Assembly (NCBI RefSeq): GCF_014649755.1
Contig: NZ_BMTQ01000004.1
Coordinates: forward strand, 186,001-250,000
DNA length: 64,000 nucleotides
Origin: Streptomyces litmocidini
GTDB taxonomy: Bacteria > Actinomycetota > Actinomycetes > Streptomycetales > Streptomycetaceae
Direction: 5' to 3'
The notes under the pieces are model-generated. The model did no database searches and had not been told where the DNA came from. It was given only the letters and a program-made list of their open reading frames with translations. Of this stretch, positions 55,984 through 64,000 are shown piece by piece. Position 1 is the first letter of the stretch. The number at the start of each line of letters is the position of its first letter. Position numbers and translations under genes: made by a program.

Positions 55984-56817
55984 ATGGCCAGAAGCAAGCA
56001 GCAGGACGCGTGGGAGTTCTTCGGCGAGTTGCTGAAGGAGCGCCGGGAGGCGGCGGGGCTCTCACAGGGCGAACTGGGCAGACGGGTGTTCGTATCCGGG
56101 GCGTACATCGGCCTGTTCGAGCAGGGAATTCGAAAGCCGCAGCTGGATGTGGCGCGGCGAATCGACGAAGTCCTACAAACCGGCGGTATTTTCGAACGCA
56201 CGTGGCGCAAGCTCATCAACAAGTCGCCGTACGCGTCTTATTTCAGCGCGGTGGCGGAGCTGGAGGGGGTGGCGACGAGGATCTGTGAGTTCGCGCCGAC
56301 GGTGGTGCCGGGGTTGCTGCAGACGGCGGAGTACATGCGGGCCCAGACGTTGGCGATGTACCCGTTCGCCACGGAGGAGTACATCGAGGAGAAGCTCACC
56401 GCGCGGCTCGACCGGGCAAGGATCCTCGCGGACGCCACAAGACCTGAGTATTGGGCCGTCCTGCATGAGAACGTGCTGCTGACCCCCGTGGGTGGGCCTG
56501 CGGTGATGGCGATGACGCTGGATCGCATCGCGGCGCTGATGCGACAGCGGTGGGTATTGGTCACCGTCCTGCCTCGATCCGTCGGCGCTCACGCCCACAT
56601 GGCCGGAACGCTCAAGCTCATGGAGTTCGAGGACCAGCCGCCAACGGCCTATACAGAGACGGAGTTTTCGGGAACCCTCCTCGACGATCCGGCTGTGGTG
56701 AAGCAGGCTCAGCGCACCTACGATCTGCTCAGGGTCGCCACCTTGTCGCCGGAGGCGTCCCTGTCCCTGATCGAGTCGGCGGCGGAGGACTACAGACGAT
56801 GCGCCAGTACGACTTGA
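55984..56817 (+). CDS. XRE regulator with DUF5753 (WhiJ-like)
   Basis: A 277-residue DNA-binding protein. The N-terminal HTH is FFGELLKERREAAGLSQGELGRRVFVSGAYIGLFEQG, with the start of the ligand-like DUF5753 part near residue 90 (ICEFAPTVVPGLLQTAEYMRA). It is the typical partner of a small DUF397 protein, which follows with a 19-bp overlap. Streptomyces carry many such pairs, some controlling development. GC content is lower than that of neighbours, a sign of transfer. Confidence 0.9.
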   Translation: MARSKQQDAWEFFGELLKERREAAGLSQGELGRRVFVSGAYIGLFEQGIRKPQLDVARRIDEVLQTGGIFERTWRKLINKSPYASYFSAVAELEGVATRICEFAPTVVPGLLQTAEYMRAQTLAMYPFATEEYIEEKLTARLDRARILADATRPEYWAVLHENVLLTPVGGPAVMAMTLDRIAALMRQRWVLVTVLPRSVGAHAHMAGTLKLMEFEDQPPTAYTETEFSGTLLDDPAVVKQAQRTYDLLRVATLSPEASLSLIESAAEDYRRCASTT

Positions 56818-56993
56818 CCAACGCCCAGTGGTTCAAGAGTTCCTACAGCAACGCGTCGGGCGGCGACTGCGTCGAGGTCTCATACGACCTCCCCGAGATC
56901 GTGCCCGTCCGCGACAGCAAGGCCGCCGACGGGCCCGTCCTGGTCGTGCCGACGACAGCGTGGGCCGCGTTCGTCGCCGACGTGAAGGGCTGA
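56799..56993 (+). CDS. DUF397 protein
   Basis: A 64-residue DUF397 protein: AQWFKSSYSNASGGDCVEVSYD, VPVRDSKAADGPVLVVPTTAWAAFVADVKG. It overlaps the XRE gene. In well-studied pairs (whiJ and its neighbour, abaA) the small protein modulates the XRE regulator, but its effect here is unknown. Confidence 0.92.
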   Translation: MRQYDLTNAQWFKSSYSNASGGDCVEVSYDLPEIVPVRDSKAADGPVLVVPTTAWAAFVADVKG

Positions 56994-57018
56994 ACGGCCC
57001 CTCTGTCGCGTCCGACGC

Positions 57019-57429
57019 TCACCGGCGTCTGCGGCGCCATACCGACACCGGCGCGAGCACCGCAAGGACGAGCAGCACGCCCGCGATGATCAGGTGCGCC
57101 GGCGTGCGCCCCTGCGCCAGCACGTACGCCGCGCACCCCGCGCCCCCGGCGGCGACGCCGACGGCCGGTGGCCGGCGCTCCGAAGTGAGCCCGGTGCCCA
57201 CGACGAAGAGCGTCGGCATCGCGGCGAGGAAGAGCACCCAGCCGTTGGCCTCGTAGCCGTCGGCGGCGACGCATCCGCCCCGTGGGCCGGCCTCGCAGCC
57301 GCCCTCGACGAGCCCGAGCAGGCCCCAGGTCGCGGCGCCCAGCACCACGACGACCAGCGGTGTCCACCACAACCGGCCGTGGTTCTCGTCGTCCGGCGTC
57401 CCTCTGCTGCCGCTGCGGCCCCTGCCCAT
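57019..57429 (-). CDS. Small membrane protein, unknown
   Basis: A 136-residue protein with four hydrophobic segments (WTPLVVVVLGAATWGLLGLV, WVLFLAAMPTLFVVGTGL, AVGVAAGGAGCAAYVLAQG, HLIIAGVLLVLAVLAPVSVW) and an Arg-rich C-terminus. Two Cys-containing loops (GGCEAGPRGGCVAADG) may form a disulfide. GGGAGG precedes the ATG. It converges with the DUF397 gene and diverges from the nuclease-like gene. I do not recognise a family. Confidence 0.65.
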   Translation of the reverse strand: MGRGRSGSRGTPDDENHGRLWWTPLVVVVLGAATWGLLGLVEGGCEAGPRGGCVAADGYEANGWVLFLAAMPTLFVVGTGLTSERRPPAVGVAAGGAGCAAYVLAQGRTPAHLIIAGVLLVLAVLAPVSVWRRRRR

Positions 57430-57528
57430 GATCCCTCCCCGATGGCGCTCCGCCGTGCGCGGTCGCAGCATGGAAGGAGGAGAACCGGTTCCCTCCCATG
57501 CCGCACGCGCATCGCCGTGGGAGTCACC

Positions 57529-58440
57529 ATGCCCATGCTGCTGATCAAGGGATCCTTCCATCTCTCGGGCCGTACGGCCCCCGACGGGGACACCGTCCCC
57601 TTCGTCCCGGACTACGTGGGCGAGTGGAAGCTCGTCCGGGGCTGCGAGAAGCCGCGGCCGGAGCGCGACGGTCACGTCGACATCCGGCTCGAAGGCATCG
57701 ACGCGCTGGAGACCCACTACACGGGGAACTACGGGGACGAGAAGCGCCAGCCGGCCACGTTCGGCGACGAGGCCACGAACGCGCTGCTGACTTTTCTCGG
57801 CTTCCGTGACATCCGGCGCACCCCCGACCCCCACCACCCGCACGACATGATCTCGGCGACCCCGGAATCGGTCCCGGGCTTCATCCTCACCAACGGCGCC
57901 GACGTCTTCGGCCGCTGCGTGGCGTTCGCCTGCGCGGGGGACCCGCCGGGGGCCAGCGGCTACGAGCTGGACGTGTCGGTGAAGTTCCTGAAGGAGAGGA
58001 CGGCCAACTACCACCTGCTCCGCCTGGGCCTGGCGTATCCGACGTTCTACGAGGGGCTGCTCCCCGTCCTGCGCGACGCGCTGGCCGAAGGGAAGGCGGA
58101 GGCGCAGGCGGGGGTCGGCACGGGCATCTGGAACACCACGGCCGACGCGTTCGGCGACGTGACCCTCACCGGGGCCAAGATCACCGGGATGCGGTCGATC
58201 ACCGACGACGTGGTGATCCTCCCGAAGCTCTTCCGCCGTCTGAAGGAGTACTTCTCGCTCGGCGACACCACGCTCGACGCCTTCCCCGCCTACCTGGCGG
58301 GAGCCGCGGACAAGTTCCTCGACCTGACGCGGGCCGAGCCGGAGGAGCAGATCGGGCTGCAGCGGATCGTCGAGATCACCGACACCGACACCGTGAGGAT
58401 GACGCTCCCTCCGGAGAAGATCCTCTTCGAGCCGAAGTGA
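57529..58440 (+). CDS. Staphylococcal-nuclease-like intracellular protein
   Basis: A 303-residue protein with no signal peptide. Residues 3-200 match the SNase fold: D21-T22 in DGDT, R53, D58 and E61 in RLEGIDALE (the same R-x4-D-x2-E spacing as in the S. aureus enzyme), R129 in FGRCVAF, and AEAQ..GIW near the end of the domain. All catalytic positions seem kept. A tail of about 100 residues follows, unlike known SNases. This predicts a cytoplasmic phosphodiesterase of unknown target. GGGAG precedes the ATG. Confidence 0.72.
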   Translation: MPMLLIKGSFHLSGRTAPDGDTVPFVPDYVGEWKLVRGCEKPRPERDGHVDIRLEGIDALETHYTGNYGDEKRQPATFGDEATNALLTFLGFRDIRRTPDPHHPHDMISATPESVPGFILTNGADVFGRCVAFACAGDPPGASGYELDVSVKFLKERTANYHLLRLGLAYPTFYEGLLPVLRDALAEGKAEAQAGVGTGIWNTTADAFGDVTLTGAKITGMRSITDDVVILPKLFRRLKEYFSLGDTTLDAFPAYLAGAADKFLDLTRAEPEEQIGLQRIVEITDTDTVRMTLPPEKILFEPK

Positions 58441-58534
58441 GCCGTCGCACGGGCCGTCGGCCGAGGACGACGGACGGGCCGCCCGTGAACCGGGCCCCTC
58501 CCGTGAATTGGGCCCCGCCCGTACCATCCCGTCC

Positions 58535-59368
58535 ATGTCGATCACCCCCTCCGCGCCCGTCGTCCAGGGCTCCAGGAAGACCTCCCTCCGGCTCGACGGC
58601 GACGCGGTGCTCCTGAGCACCCCGCACGAGGAGGCCCGCATCCCGTTGGCGGCGATCGAGCGGATACGGGCCGAGGGGCGGTCGGTCACGGTCGAACTGA
58701 CGGCCCCGGCGGGAGAGACCCGGTACGCGCACCGGGTGGCCGGGGCGAGCGAGGCGGCGGGCGCCCTGTTCGCGGACACCGTGAACGCCGCCCTGCCCGG
58801 GGCGGCGGGCCGGGACACCGCGGCCGACGGGACCAGGCTCGTCGAGACGCGCGCGCTCTCCCTGGGCCGACGGACGAGGAAGCTGCGCCGCGTCATGTGG
58901 CTGTCGGCCGGCGCCTTCGGCCTGCTCGTCCTCTCGTGCGTGCTCGTCGCCGCCGCCGGGGTTCCGGCCGCCATGATCGCCCTCGTGCCCGGAGGTCTCG
59001 TCCTGATCGGGGCCCTCGCCGTCGGGGCGAACGCGCTGGCCAACTGGTACCGCGAGTGGCGCCTGATCCGGCACGGCGTCACGACCTTCGCCGCCGAGGT
59101 CGCGGAGAGGCCGGGGACGTACCTCTACACGGACCCCGCGGGTCGGATCCGTCACGTGTTCACCTGGGCGGGCGGCATCGCCGTCAAGATCAGCTACGAT
59201 CCCGCCGATCCGGCGGACGTCGTCCTCCCGAGGGCCGCCCTGTTCCGGCGCGGTGAGCTCGCGCTCGGCCTGTTCTTCACCGTCCTCGCGCTCGCCGGTC
59301 TGGTCGGCACGGTCGCATGGGCGGTCGTCGTGTTCCTCGACCCCGAGTCGATCGCCGGCGCCTTCTAG
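58535..59368 (+). CDS. Membrane protein with PH-like N-terminal part
   Basis: A 277-residue protein. Residues 1-85 look like a beta-rich PH-type domain (TSLRLDGDAVLLSTPHEEARIPLAAIERIRAEG). Two adjacent helices follow (MWLSAGAFGLLVLSCVLVAAAG, AAMIALVPGGLVLIGALAVGANA), then a DUF3592-like strand set and a last helix (LALGLFFTVLALAGLVGTVAWAVVVF). I do not recognise a defined family. It lies 94 nt after the nuclease-like gene on the same strand. Confidence 0.6.
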   Translation: MSITPSAPVVQGSRKTSLRLDGDAVLLSTPHEEARIPLAAIERIRAEGRSVTVELTAPAGETRYAHRVAGASEAAGALFADTVNAALPGAAGRDTAADGTRLVETRALSLGRRTRKLRRVMWLSAGAFGLLVLSCVLVAAAGVPAAMIALVPGGLVLIGALAVGANALANWYREWRLIRHGVTTFAAEVAERPGTYLYTDPAGRIRHVFTWAGGIAVKISYDPADPADVVLPRAALFRRGELALGLFFTVLALAGLVGTVAWAVVVFLDPESIAGAF

Positions 59369-59372
59369 TTCG

Positions 59373-59411
59373 ACTTATGGAAGTCATAAGTTCACCTTAT
59401 GAGGCCATAGG
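59373..59411 (+). promoter_or_regulatory. Two dyads before the fprA-type gene
   Basis: ACTTATG-n5-CATAAGT (59373-59391) is a perfect dyad, followed 22 bp on by CTTATG-n4-CATAGG (59396-59411). The DNA is AT-rich amid GC-rich flanks. Further on, TTAGGGTGGCCTAA (about 59446-59459) is a partial match to the iron-box half sites. A regulator probably binds here. Confidence 0.5.
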
Positions 59412-59506
59412 CCGGGGGCGGGTACCCCGCCCCGCCGAGGGGTATTTAGGGTGGCCTAAGTGTCGGCGGTCTCGCCGCCACGTCGCTTGCGAAGGGAAAC
59501 CCCGTC

Positions 59507-60880
59507 ATGCCCCGCCCCCTCCGGGTCGCGATCGTCGGCGCCGGCCCCGCCGGAATCTACGCCGCCGATGCGCTGCTGAAGTCCGAGGCCGCCGCCGAGC
59601 CGGGCGTGTCGATCGACCTCTTCGAGCGGATGCCCGCCCCCTTCGGCCTGATCCGCTACGGCGTCGCCCCCGACCACCCCCGCATCAAGGGCATCATCAC
59701 CGCCCTCCACCAGGTCCTCGACAAGCCGCAGGTCCGCCTCTTCGGCAACGTGAACTACGGCACCGACGTCCACCTCGACGACCTGCGCTCCTTCTACGAC
59801 GCGGTGGTCTTCTCCACCGGCGCCATGTTCGACCGCGAGCTCAGCGTCCCGGGCGTCGAGCTGGACGGCTCGTACGGCGCCGCCGACTTCGCCTCCTGGT
59901 ACGACGGCCACCCGGACGTGCCGCGCACCTGGCCCCTGGAGGCCGAGAAGGTCGCCGTCCTCGGCGTCGGCAACGTGGCCCTCGACATCGCCCGCATCCT
60001 CGCCAAGACGGCCGACGAGCTCCTGCCGACCGAGATCCCGGCCAACGTCTACGACGGCCTCAAGGCCAACAAGGCCGTCGAGATCCACGTCTTCGGCCGC
60101 CGCGGCCCGGCGCAGGCGAAGTTCAGCCCCATGGAGCTGCGCGAGCTCGACCACTCGCCGAACATCGAGGTCATCGTCAACCCCGAGGACATCGACTACG
60201 ACGAGGGCTCGATCGCCGAGCGCCGCAAGAACAAGCAGACCGACATGGTCGCCAAGACCCTGGAGAACTGGGCGATCCGCGACGTCGGCGACCGTCCGCA
60301 CAAGCTCTTCCTGCACTTCTTCGAGTCCCCCGTCGAGATCCTCGGCGAGGACGGCCGGGTCGTCGGCCTGCGCACCGAGCGCACCGAGCTCGACGGCACC
60401 GGCAACGTCAAGGGCACCGGCCGGACCACGGACTGGGACGTCCAGGCCGTGTACCGCGCCGTCGGCTACCTCTCCGACGAGCTGCCCAAGCTCCCCTGGG
60501 ACGCCGTCTCCGGCACCATCCCGGACGAGGGCGGCCGCGTCGTCGAGGAGACCGGCGCGCACATGGCCTCCACCTACTGCACCGGCTGGATCCGGCGCGG
60601 CCCCGTCGGCCTCATCGGCCACACCAAGGGCGACGCCAACGAGACCGTCGCGAACCTCCTGGACGACTTCGCGAACGGACGCCTGCTCACCCCGGAGACC
60701 CCGGAGGAGGACGCGGTCGTGTCCTTCCTGGAGGGCAAGGGCGTCACGTACACCACCTGGGAGGGCTGGTACGCCCTGGACGCCGCCGAGAAGGCCCTCG
60801 GCGAGGCGCAGGGCCGTGAGCGCGTGAAGATCGTCGAGCGCGAGGACATGCTCCGCGCGTCCGGCGTCGAGCTCGGCTGA
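59507..60880 (+). CDS. FprA-type ferredoxin-NADP reductase
   Basis: A 457-residue adrenodoxin-reductase-like flavoprotein. The FAD motif is VAIVGAGPAGIYAADALL at the start, followed by FERMPAPFGLIRYGVAPDHPRIK, the NADP motif VAVLGVGNVALDIARIL near residue 150, and a C-terminal GWIRRGPVGLIGHTKGDANET. It transfers electrons from NADPH to ferredoxin, for example for P450s. The usual fused ferredoxin domain is absent. It is followed by a strong terminator and seems to be a single-gene unit. Confidence 0.92.
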   Translation: MPRPLRVAIVGAGPAGIYAADALLKSEAAAEPGVSIDLFERMPAPFGLIRYGVAPDHPRIKGIITALHQVLDKPQVRLFGNVNYGTDVHLDDLRSFYDAVVFSTGAMFDRELSVPGVELDGSYGAADFASWYDGHPDVPRTWPLEAEKVAVLGVGNVALDIARILAKTADELLPTEIPANVYDGLKANKAVEIHVFGRRGPAQAKFSPMELRELDHSPNIEVIVNPEDIDYDEGSIAERRKNKQTDMVAKTLENWAIRDVGDRPHKLFLHFFESPVEILGEDGRVVGLRTERTELDGTGNVKGTGRTTDWDVQAVYRAVGYLSDELPKLPWDAVSGTIPDEGGRVVEETGAHMASTYCTGWIRRGPVGLIGHTKGDANETVANLLDDFANGRLLTPETPEEDAVVSFLEGKGVTYTTWEGWYALDAAEKALGEAQGRERVKIVEREDMLRASGVELG

Positions 60881-60900
60881 CGGAAGCGCCCCGGCCTTCC

Positions 60901-60933
60901 GGGCCCCCACCGGTCACGTACCGGTGGGGGCCC
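60901..60933 (+). terminator. Terminator after the ferredoxin reductase
   Basis: A perfect 14-bp stem with a 5-nt loop (CACGT) starting 20 nt after the stop codon. It has no long T-run. Confidence 0.85.
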
Positions 60934-61098
60934 GGCCCGTTTCCGGGGGCCGACCGTTTCCGGGGTGACCGGCCGTTTCGGGCGGGCCCGGCCCGTTCCC
61001 GGCGGGTCCCGGCCGTTCCCCGTCCCGAGCCCCCGGCCGACGAGCCCGGGGCCGTACCCGCTCCTACCCTGGAAGGACCCGAAGGGAAGTGAGCGGCG

Positions 61099-62796
61099 AT
61101 GGCCGTCCCCGTCGAGCAGGTCCCCACCGTCGAACGGGCGCGGTCCGCGGCGGTCCGGGAGTCCTGGGCCGAGGCGTACGTGCTGCTGCACGAGGCCGAC
61201 CTGCACCCCACGCGCGCCCTGACCGCCGAGGACCTCGGCGTCCTCTCCGACGCGGCCTGGTGGACCGGGCACGTCGACGAGTCCGTCGCCGCCCGGCTGC
61301 GGACGCACGCCGCGTGCGTCGCGGCCCACGACCACCGGGGCGCCGGCCTCGCCGCCTGGTGGCTCCACCACGAGTACGCCGGCCTCGGGCGGCCCGCCGC
61401 CGCGGCCGGCTGGCTGCACCGCGCCCGACACCACCTGGAGGACCTGCCGCCCTGCCCCGGACACTGCTTCCTCGCCTGGACGGACGCCGAGGAGGCCACC
61501 GCGCGCGGCGACCACGCGGCGGCCCTCGCGGCGACCGGCCGCATGACCCGCCTCGCCCCCCGGGCCGGGAGTCCCGACCTGCCGGCCCTCGCCCACCACG
61601 CCACCGCCGCGGTCCTCCTCGCCCAGGGCCGCCGCGCCGAGGCCCTGGCCCACCTCGACGAGGCGATGCGCGCGGTGACGGCGGGAGGACTGAGCGGCAT
61701 GTTCACGGGCCTCCTGTACTGCCTGGCCATCAGCCGGTGCATGGAGGCCGCGGACTTCGCGCGCGCCGTGCGGTGGACGAACGCGGCGATGGAGTGGTGC
61801 GTCCCGCCGTGGACGGGCCGCCCCCACGGGGGGACGCCGCCGCTCGGCGTCACGCCCTCCGGCGAGAACCCCTTCCGGGGCGTGTGCCGGGCGCACCGGG
61901 TCGAGGTGCTCGACCTCCTCGGGGCGTGGGCCCTCGCCGAGGCGGAGGCCCGGCAGGCGTGCCGGGAGGTGCCGGTGGACCGCCTGGAGTCGGCGGCCGC
62001 CTCGTACTATGCCGCCGGGGACGTCCAGCGGCGCCAGGGCCGCATGGAGGAGGCGGCCGCCTCGTACGCCCACGCCCACGAGCTGGGCCGGATCCCGCAG
62101 CCGGGCCTCGCGCTGCTGCGCCTCGCCCAGGGCCGGCCCGAGGCCGCCGTGGCCGGCGTCGACCTGGCGCTCGTCTGCCGGAGCGGCCCCCGCCACGACC
62201 TCCTCGGCCGGGCCCGACTGCTCGCCGCCCGCGCCGAGGTCGCCCTCGCCGTCCGCGACGTCCCCGGCGCGGCGGGCGCGGCGGCGGAACTGGAGGGGCT
62301 GGCCGGGGACGCACCGCTGCTCCGGGCGATGGCCGACACCGCGCGGGGCGCGGTGGCCCTGGCGGAGGGCCGGCCGGAGCCCGCGCTGCGCCTGCTGCGC
62401 CGGGCGCTCGCCGGCTGGCTGGAGCTGCGCGTGCCGTACGAGGCGGCGCGGGTACGGATGCTGCTCGCGGCGGCCGACCGGACGGTGGGCGACGAGGAGG
62501 GGTCCCGTCTGGAGCTGGGCGCGGCGCGGGCGGTCTTCGAGCGGCTCGGCGCCGGGCCGGACGCCCGGCGGGCGGGCGCCCTGCTGACGCGACGCCGGCT
62601 GCCGGGCGGGCTGACGGCCCGGGAGGCGGAGGTGCTGCGGCTGGTCGCCTCGGGCGGGACGAACGAGGAGATCGCGCGGGCGCTGGTGATCAGCGAGCAC
62701 ACGGTGGCCCGGTACCTGAACAACGTCTTCGCGAAGCTGGGCGTCGGCTCCCGCGCGGCGGCCACGGCCTACGCGTACGCCCACGACCTGACCTGA
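61099..62796 (+). CDS. LuxR-family regulator with helical-repeat sensor part
   Basis: A 565-residue regulator with helical repeats (TPR-like, residues about 20-480; AEALAHLDEAMRAV, AAASYAHAHEL) and a C-terminal LuxR HTH (LTAREAEVLRLVASGGTNEEIARALVISEHTVARYLNNVFAKLGV, residues 505-550). There is no ATPase domain as in LAL regulators. GGGAAG precedes the ATG. It may control the convergent MBL gene or distant targets; none is evident. Confidence 0.87.
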   Translation: MAVPVEQVPTVERARSAAVRESWAEAYVLLHEADLHPTRALTAEDLGVLSDAAWWTGHVDESVAARLRTHAACVAAHDHRGAGLAAWWLHHEYAGLGRPAAAAGWLHRARHHLEDLPPCPGHCFLAWTDAEEATARGDHAAALAATGRMTRLAPRAGSPDLPALAHHATAAVLLAQGRRAEALAHLDEAMRAVTAGGLSGMFTGLLYCLAISRCMEAADFARAVRWTNAAMEWCVPPWTGRPHGGTPPLGVTPSGENPFRGVCRAHRVEVLDLLGAWALAEAEARQACREVPVDRLESAAASYYAAGDVQRRQGRMEEAAASYAHAHELGRIPQPGLALLRLAQGRPEAAVAGVDLALVCRSGPRHDLLGRARLLAARAEVALAVRDVPGAAGAAAELEGLAGDAPLLRAMADTARGAVALAEGRPEPALRLLRRALAGWLELRVPYEAARVRMLLAAADRTVGDEEGSRLELGAARAVFERLGAGPDARRAGALLTRRRLPGGLTAREAEVLRLVASGGTNEEIARALVISEHTVARYLNNVFAKLGVGSRAAATAYAYAHDLT

Positions 62797-62934
62797 GGCG
62801 CCCGCCGGGGCGGCGGTCCCGCCGAGACGGGCCGCCCTTCGTGGCCCGGTCCCCGCGGGACTTCGTGCTCGGCCTCCACCGGACTTCGCGGCCCGGTCCC
62901 CGCAGGACCTGCCGACGCCGCGCGCCGGCGCCGC

Positions 62935-63786
62935 TCACGTCCCCGAGGGCCGCGGCTGCTCCGGCGGGACCGAGCTCTCGGCGGCCGCCATCCACTGGTC
63001 CAGGTCGGCCTGGGTGAACTCCGTCCACGGGGGGATCCCGGGGAGCCGGCGGAGGAGGTCGTAGGCCTCGGGGATCCGGGCCCCTCGGAGGACCGGGCAG
63101 TGGCAGCCGGCGATGACCTCGGCGTCCAGGCGCTGGAAGTCGGTGACGACCGTCCCGAACTTCTGGTCGTCCACCAGGGCGGCCCAGGGGGAGACCAGCC
63201 TCCCGCCGAAGAACTGGCCGTCGCGGAACTCGTCCGGCGACAGCGCCGCCGTCTCGGGCAGGGGGGTCGGCACGTTCGTGGCGAAGGTGTCCACGGACCA
63301 CAGGACGCTGGTCTTCGAGTCGAAGAGGGCGCGGGTCGTGGGGTTGTCGTACAGGGGCGGCCGCTTGGCGACCAGGGTGCGGTCGCCCGCGTCGATCGTG
63401 TCGCCGTCGGTCATGAAGCGGCACCGGTTGATGGGGGTCTCCCACTCCTCGGCCATGCGGCCGACGGAGAACCACGTCGTCAGCAGGGTCGCGTTCGGGC
63501 ATTCCGCGAGGGCCGCCAGGAGGTTGCCGGCGTGGTCGCGGTCGTCGTGGGTGAGGAAGATCCACCGCACGTCCAGGGGATCCACGACGGACCGGACCGC
63601 CTCCAGCCACTGGGAGCGCACCGCGGGCGCCCCGGTGTCCACGAGGACCGGTTCGGTCCCCCGGATCACCATCGAGTTCATCGGGAAGTGGCCGACCGGT
63701 GGGGCCTCCAGCGCCCACGGGATGACGAACGTCTCCTCCGCGATCTCGTACGGCTGCAGAAGAGTGAAGCTCTCCGTGGTTGTCAT
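62935..63786 (-). CDS. MBL-fold metallohydrolase, flavodiiron-like active site
   Basis: A 283-residue metallo-beta-lactamase-fold protein. The metal motif is THDDRDHAGN (H-x-D-x-D-H, like the H-x-E-x-D-H of flavodiiron proteins). A bridging Asp lies in WSVDTFATNVPTP and a late His in GCHCPVLRG. It lacks the flavodoxin domain, so it may be a stand-alone diiron protein. GGGAG precedes the ATG. It converges with the LuxR gene. The substrate is unknown. Confidence 0.8.
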   Translation of the reverse strand: MTTTESFTLLQPYEIAEETFVIPWALEAPPVGHFPMNSMVIRGTEPVLVDTGAPAVRSQWLEAVRSVVDPLDVRWIFLTHDDRDHAGNLLAALAECPNATLLTTWFSVGRMAEEWETPINRCRFMTDGDTIDAGDRTLVAKRPPLYDNPTTRALFDSKTSVLWSVDTFATNVPTPLPETAALSPDEFRDGQFFGGRLVSPWAALVDDQKFGTVVTDFQRLDAEVIAGCHCPVLRGARIPEAYDLLRRLPGIPPWTEFTQADLDQWMAAAESSVPPEQPRPSGT

Positions 63787-63918
63787 CGCTGCTCTCCCTG
63801 GGGCGGAGTCGCCGCGGCGCTCATGTATCCAGTGCAGTCCCGTGCCGGAGCGTCGTCAAACGCAGGACGCGCGGCGGAGGCCCGTACGGGGCGGGCGGAG
63901 GGCGGCGGCCCCCGGGGT

Positions 63919-64000
63919 CTAGGGGACGGTGCGGGCCGAGGCCAGCAGGCGGACGGTGTCCTCGGGGGCGAGCGCGAGGGCGTTGCCGACGGTTCCGAGG
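63919..64000 (-). CDS. 3' end of a gene cut by the window edge
   Basis: A minus-strand frame runs in from the window end and stops at TAG (63919-63921). Its last 26 residues read LGTVGNALALAPEDTVRLLA then SARTVP, with third-position GC typical of Streptomyces genes. The family cannot be told. It ends upstream of the MBL gene on the same strand. Confidence 0.45.
   Translation of the reverse strand, partial: LGTVGNALALAPEDTVRLLASARTVP

Overview
The window is chromosomal Streptomyces DNA. GC content is very high with strong third-position GC bias, GTG starts and GGAGG-type ribosome sites are common, and the gene order matches the conserved core region of streptomycetes: hrdA-dnaG-dgt, nasA, nirBD, ppdK, dusB, glyS, znuACB-zur, uppS and recO. 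No insertion sequence, prophage, CRISPR array or rRNA was seen.

Layout. 0-0.7 kb holds three minus-strand tRNA genes (one CAU anticodon, two Asn) with hairpin terminators. 0.8-6.4 kb has a YtxH-like protein, an FGGY sugar kinase and a coupled two-gene ABC exporter. 6.4-13.2 kb runs on the minus strand: sigma factor hrdA, primase dnaG, a flavin reductase, dGTPase and a sirohydrochlorin chelatase. 13.5-18.9 kb has a class-II glutamine amidotransferase, a MIP channel, a YdcF protein, nitrate reductase nasA and a CutA-GGCT fusion. 18.9-22.6 kb is a second ABC exporter pair behind a SoxR-type box; it shares a nearly identical DNA tract with the first pair. 22.8-26 kb has a class IV aminotransferase, a sortase with a possible partner surface protein, and a TauE/SafE permease. 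26.1-30.6 kb is the nitrite reductase operon (flavoprotein, nirB, nirD) behind a well-phased GlnR-type box. 30.6-36.2 kb has a TetR-SDR pair with a shared operator, a VOC protein, a globin, a PhoX-like Tat protein and a TTA-containing regulator. 36.3-40.5 kb has ppdK and dusB. 40.5-47 kb has two MFS exporters, an XRE regulator, an aldo/keto reductase with a TetR regulator, and a VC0807-like membrane protein. 47-54 kb has glyS, the zinc uptake operon znuACB-zur, a YcxB-like protein, uppS and recO. 54-60.9 kb is more accessory: a subtilase, two small genes divergent from an XRE-DUF397 pair, a staphylococcal-nuclease-like protein, two membrane proteins and an FprA-type ferredoxin reductase. 61-64 kb has a LuxR regulator, an MBL-fold protein and the end of one further gene.

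How the genes work together. NasA reduces nitrate and NirBD reduces nitrite to ammonium. The sirohydrochlorin chelatase can supply siroheme for NirB, and GlnR-type sites in front of the nir genes (and more weakly nasA) point to nitrogen control. ZnuACB imports zinc under Zur, whose predicted site overlaps the znuA promoter. Several genes appear leaderless (znuA, the aldo/keto reductase, perhaps the MIP channel). The most unusual items are the intracellular nuclease-like protein beside the XRE-DUF397 locus, the CutA-GGCT fusion, the gene-conversion tract between the ABC exporters, the SoxR-type box and a perfect 23-bp inverted repeat inside a coding sequence.
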